NCBI RefSeq assembly: GCF_000330505.1
Contig: NW_004440356.1
Coordinates: 127,873 to 191,872, forward strand
Reading direction: 5' to 3'
Length of the DNA: 64,000 bases
From: Entamoeba invadens IP1
Taxonomy: Eukaryota > Evosea > Mastigamoebida > Endamoebidae
Shown: one piece after another, positions 61,571 to 64,000 of the stretch
Layout of the letters: every line of letters starts with the position of its first letter
Position numbering within the stretch: the first letter of the stretch is position 1
Notes under the pieces: model-generated
Seen by the model: the letters and a program-made list of their open reading frames with translations, nothing else
What the model was told of the DNA's origin: nothing
The model's database searches: none
Program-made: the position numbers and the translations under genes

Positions 61571-61620
61571 AATTTAAATTAAAATAAAAAAATATACTAT
61601 AATTTAATGTCTTGATTTTT

Positions 61621-61722
61621 TTAAAGTGTGACATAAAACGATTTAAAATTGTTTAAATCAGGGTCGGCCAAGATCCAGTTTTTAACAACTTCGTGGCAAT
61701 CTCTAATACGTGTCAGTTCATT
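61621..61722 (-). other. Isolated coding-like fragment (33 codons)
   Basis: On the minus strand a short frame reads ELTRIRDCHEVVKNWILADP and then DLNNFKSFYVTL before TAA. It has balanced, protein-like composition in the middle of AT-rich spacer. The frame is closed upstream by a TAA and lacks an ATG, so it could be the last exon of an unseen gene or a remnant of an element. No family is assigned. Confidence 0.3.
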
Positions 61723-62815
61723 TTAAGTTTTAGCATATTGTCAACAAAAAACTTTTTAAGTTTTTTAGAGTTAAAATGTTTTTAAAATTTGGTAAAACTA
61801 TAGTTAACGATTTAAACAAAATTTTTATATTGTTTAAATCATCATTTTAATGTGTTATAATCCAGTTTTAAAAAACAAAAATTGAACAGTAAAAAGCATA
61901 TGATATTATGGGATGCAGAGTTTTTAAAATCAAATAATAATATTCACTCATTATAATTGTAATATACACAGAAGATACTTACAACCAATAAAAATCATGA
62001 GAAATAATTAGTGATTTCAACTTAAAATTTTTATTTTAACAATTAATATATCTTTTCAACATACACATTATTATTAATTGTAAATGTATATATATATATA
62101 TGTATATTTGTCAGTTTAACAAAGGTTTTGAAAAGTTCATTCGGTCCTTTCTAAATTAAAGTATTAATTAAACATTCAAAATAGAAGTAATTTTATTATC
62201 TTTAGCCATAATACAAAACAAACAATGTATTATTTTTTGAATGAAGTCAACCATATTACTTTCAAAATATTGTAAAACTTATCTTTAGTTAATTTTCTTG
62301 ATAAAAACGATAATTCATAATACGATAATAATCAGTCAAAATAATAATTATCACCCAAATAAAAAACATTATCAAAGCAACTTTAAATAAGTTTCATTTA
62401 CATGTATAATTTACAATTGAAAGGTTTTAACGTAAAATTATATTAACACAAAGAAATATTATTATATTGTATTTAAAGTAATTTGAAAATAATTTGGTGT
62501 CTAATATAAATTATCGTTTTATTTTTCTTCATTTTATCATATGGTATAAATAATTGTGTTTTGTCATTTTCATTTTGTTTTTCAAAAATGATTGTGTTAT
62601 TTACCATTTTAATGTTTTTTAAGTTTTTTTTCAATAACATGATCGTTTGGCCGACCGTGTTTAAATGGTTTAAAAACTACGATTTTAATATTTTTATGGT
62701 CGAATTATTCAATAAATTGGATTCGTTGTTCCGTCAAATTTAATCTCAAAAAATGATATTTAATAGTTCTGAAAATACAAAAAACCGAAAGATACCCTAA
62801 ACTTCAAAACAATCA

Positions 62816-63073
62816 TTAATCAGACTTGGCCAACCTTTTTAACTCGGCTTTCTTCGCTTTAAGTTCTTCTTCGCGTATTTTCTTCTCGGCCTCAAGTTTC
62901 TTGCTGAGCGCTAAATTTTTCTGTACAATCGTGTCCACATCGACACCGGTTGTCTCTTTCAATCGCTGCAATATTTGGTCTTGGCGGTGTTTGAAAAGAC
63001 CTTCTGTTAATTCACGACGAGCTTTCTGGGCTTGTTTCATCTTTTTGCTGTGGACGGCTTTACGCTTTGGCAT
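62816..63073 (-). CDS. Small basic coiled-coil protein (85 aa)
   Basis: An ATG at 63073 begins MPKRKAVHSKKMKQAQKARR. The 85 residues are strongly basic and largely helical, with a Lys/Glu/Leu-rich C-terminal coiled coil. The basic N-terminus suggests nuclear or nucleolar location, or RNA/ribosome association. I do not recognise the family. It is divergent from the PLC-X gene, with about 280 bases between their starts. Confidence 0.6.
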   Translation of the reverse strand: MPKRKAVHSKKMKQAQKARRELTEGLFKHRQDQILQRLKETTGVDVDTIVQKNLALSKKLEAEKKIREEELKAKKAELKRLAKSD

Positions 63074-63350
63074 TTGACTTTCCAGTTTTTTTGTCCATTT
63101 TATGCATTAGGTTTCCTCCCGATTCGACCATTTCTTGATTTACCATATTATTAATTTTGTTTACTTAACTGTATAGTTTCTCATTTTTCAAAAAAAAATG
63201 GTATTGTTTTATGATTAAGTAACGATCTCTTATTAGTAAATACCATTGAACGAAGTGCTAAAATGATTGTTTGAGATTGAGAGATTTGGAACGAGAGAGC
63301 AGAAGAGGAAAGAAAAATGAGTAAAAAAGTGTAGTCAAAATCACATTTTG

Positions 63351-64000
63351 ATGGAATTCCCCTTTGCGAATTGGATGAAAACATGCGCTCCCATTCACGA
63401 ACGCTGCATTGCAGATATTAGTCTTGTCGGCAGTCACGACTGCGCTACAGCGAAAATTCTGAAAAAGCACATCATCCCACCGTTCTCAATTGTCCCAACA
63501 AAGTACAGAGGGTTTATCAAACGATGGGCCAAGACACAAAGGTTATCTATAGGCGACCAGTGCAAAGCAGGCTCGAGGTACTTTGACTTTCGTGTCATTT
63601 ACGATACCGGTTTGGATGATTTCTTCCTTTTACATGGATTCTATTGCATACGATTGGAAGATGCACTCAAAGAAATTGTACAGTTTTTGGACGAACACGC
63701 CGATGAGGTACTCATCGTGGATATGAATCACATCTTCAACGTGAAGAGTAAAACAGTAATGAAGAAGCTGTACAATTTGATCGAAGGGTTGTGCGCAAAG
63801 CACGCAGTCCTTGATGACTCCGACAAAATTCATGCACCCCTCAAAAGCTTGGTCAGACTCCACCAGAGGATGTTTGTCTTCTGTCTGAATCTGCCTCATG
63901 TCAATCTGCCGAAACCACTCTTCGTGTTCGACCACGCACAAGTCACATCTTTATGGCCAAACAGAAACACAACAAGCAGAATGATGAAAGTTCTCTCAAA
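63351..64000 (+). CDS. PI-PLC X-domain protein (PLCXD-like), 3' partial
   Basis: The ATG at 63351 opens a frame (MEFPFANW) that stays open to the right edge of the window, 216 codons, so the gene continues beyond it. It shows the X-domain of phosphatidylinositol-specific phospholipase C. LVGSHDCAT carries the first catalytic His, RYFDFRV is the conserved strand, LLHGFYC carries the second catalytic His, and DEVLIVDMNH supplies an acidic ligand region. There is no signal peptide, Y-domain, PH or C2 visible. It resembles PLCXD/bacterial-type single-X proteins rather than multi-domain PLCs. Activity on PI is inferred. Confidence 0.83.
   Translation, partial: MEFPFANWMKTCAPIHERCIADISLVGSHDCATAKILKKHIIPPFSIVPTKYRGFIKRWAKTQRLSIGDQCKAGSRYFDFRVIYDTGLDDFFLLHGFYCIRLEDALKEIVQFLDEHADEVLIVDMNHIFNVKSKTVMKKLYNLIEGLCAKHAVLDDSDKIHAPLKSLVRLHQRMFVFCLNLPHVNLPKPLFVFDHAQVTSLWPNRNTTSRMMKVLS

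Larger units (their letters stand above)
61334..62815. other. AT-rich spacer with repeats and an isolated coding-like fragment
   Basis: About 1.5 kb between SOF1 and the next small gene. It contains phased decamer repeats (61481-61570), a coding-like fragment (61621-61722) and a TA-rich stretch near 62087-62107. A short hydrophobic plus frame around 62588-62743 has little support. Confidence 0.45.

Noticed and set aside
62561..62743. 60-codon hydrophobic plus-strand ORF
   Set aside because: It lacks an ATG at its start; from the internal ATG only about 51 Phe-rich residues remain in AT-rich spacer.
1..64000. tRNA arrays, rRNA, CRISPR, bacterial operons
   Set aside because: I looked for B-box GTTCGA contexts, cloverleaf arms, regularly spaced repeats and Shine-Dalgarno-linked gene runs and found none convincing.

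Overview
The window looks like nuclear DNA of an Entamoeba species. Genes are compact and mostly single-exon, lying in very AT-rich spacers. Nearly every intron I could place starts with GTTTGT. The gene set includes a Cys-rich transmembrane receptor kinase, an EhCP-like cysteine protease, leucine-rich-repeat proteins and Lys-rich hypothetical proteins. The long spacers and frequent introns make the reptile parasite E. invadens my best guess; this is inference, not shown by any marker gene. I saw no rRNA, tRNA, CRISPR array, bacterial operon or intact transposon.

Layout. 1-11 kb: a DHH phosphoesterase (5' end outside), a SAC1 phosphoinositide phosphatase, a membrane-anchored gelsolin/villin protein, two small ORFs and the exosome nuclease DIS3/RRP44. 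11-19 kb: a receptor kinase (one intron), one small gene and about 3 kb with nothing I can assign. 19-31 kb: a Myb/SANT-like protein, a three-exon DYRK-type kinase, a five-exon HEI10/CCNB1IP1-like RING protein, an ankyrin-SH3 protein, a ubiquitin protease split by a -1 frameshift, an EF-hand protein and a DENN protein. 31-46 kb: a CHD1-type remodeler, snRNP SmE (three exons), small hypotheticals, a WD40 protein, an ANTH clathrin adaptor and coatomer beta'. 46-64 kb: a four-exon membrane protein, an LRR protein, a cysteine protease, a large Lys-rich protein, casein kinase 1 (with an assembly gap in its second intron), a gp78-like ER ubiquitin ligase, a SANT protein with a plant-like layout, ribosomal protein S11, SOF1, and a PLC-X protein cut by the right edge.

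The genes are not arranged as a pathway. They are independent housekeeping, membrane-traffic (SAC1, DENN, ANTH, COPB2), RNA-processing (DIS3, SmE, SOF1), chromatin (CHD1, SANT) and signalling genes. Several genes come into view only after splicing by hand: SmE, the HEI10-like gene, the EF-hand gene, the SANT gene and the small membrane-protein gene. Their exon structures rest on phase matching and protein similarity, not transcripts. The observations I rate highest are the slippery A AAA AAC heptamer joining the Cys and His halves of the ubiquitin protease, the two-pass membrane anchor on a villin-like protein, and the HEI10-like meiotic RING gene.
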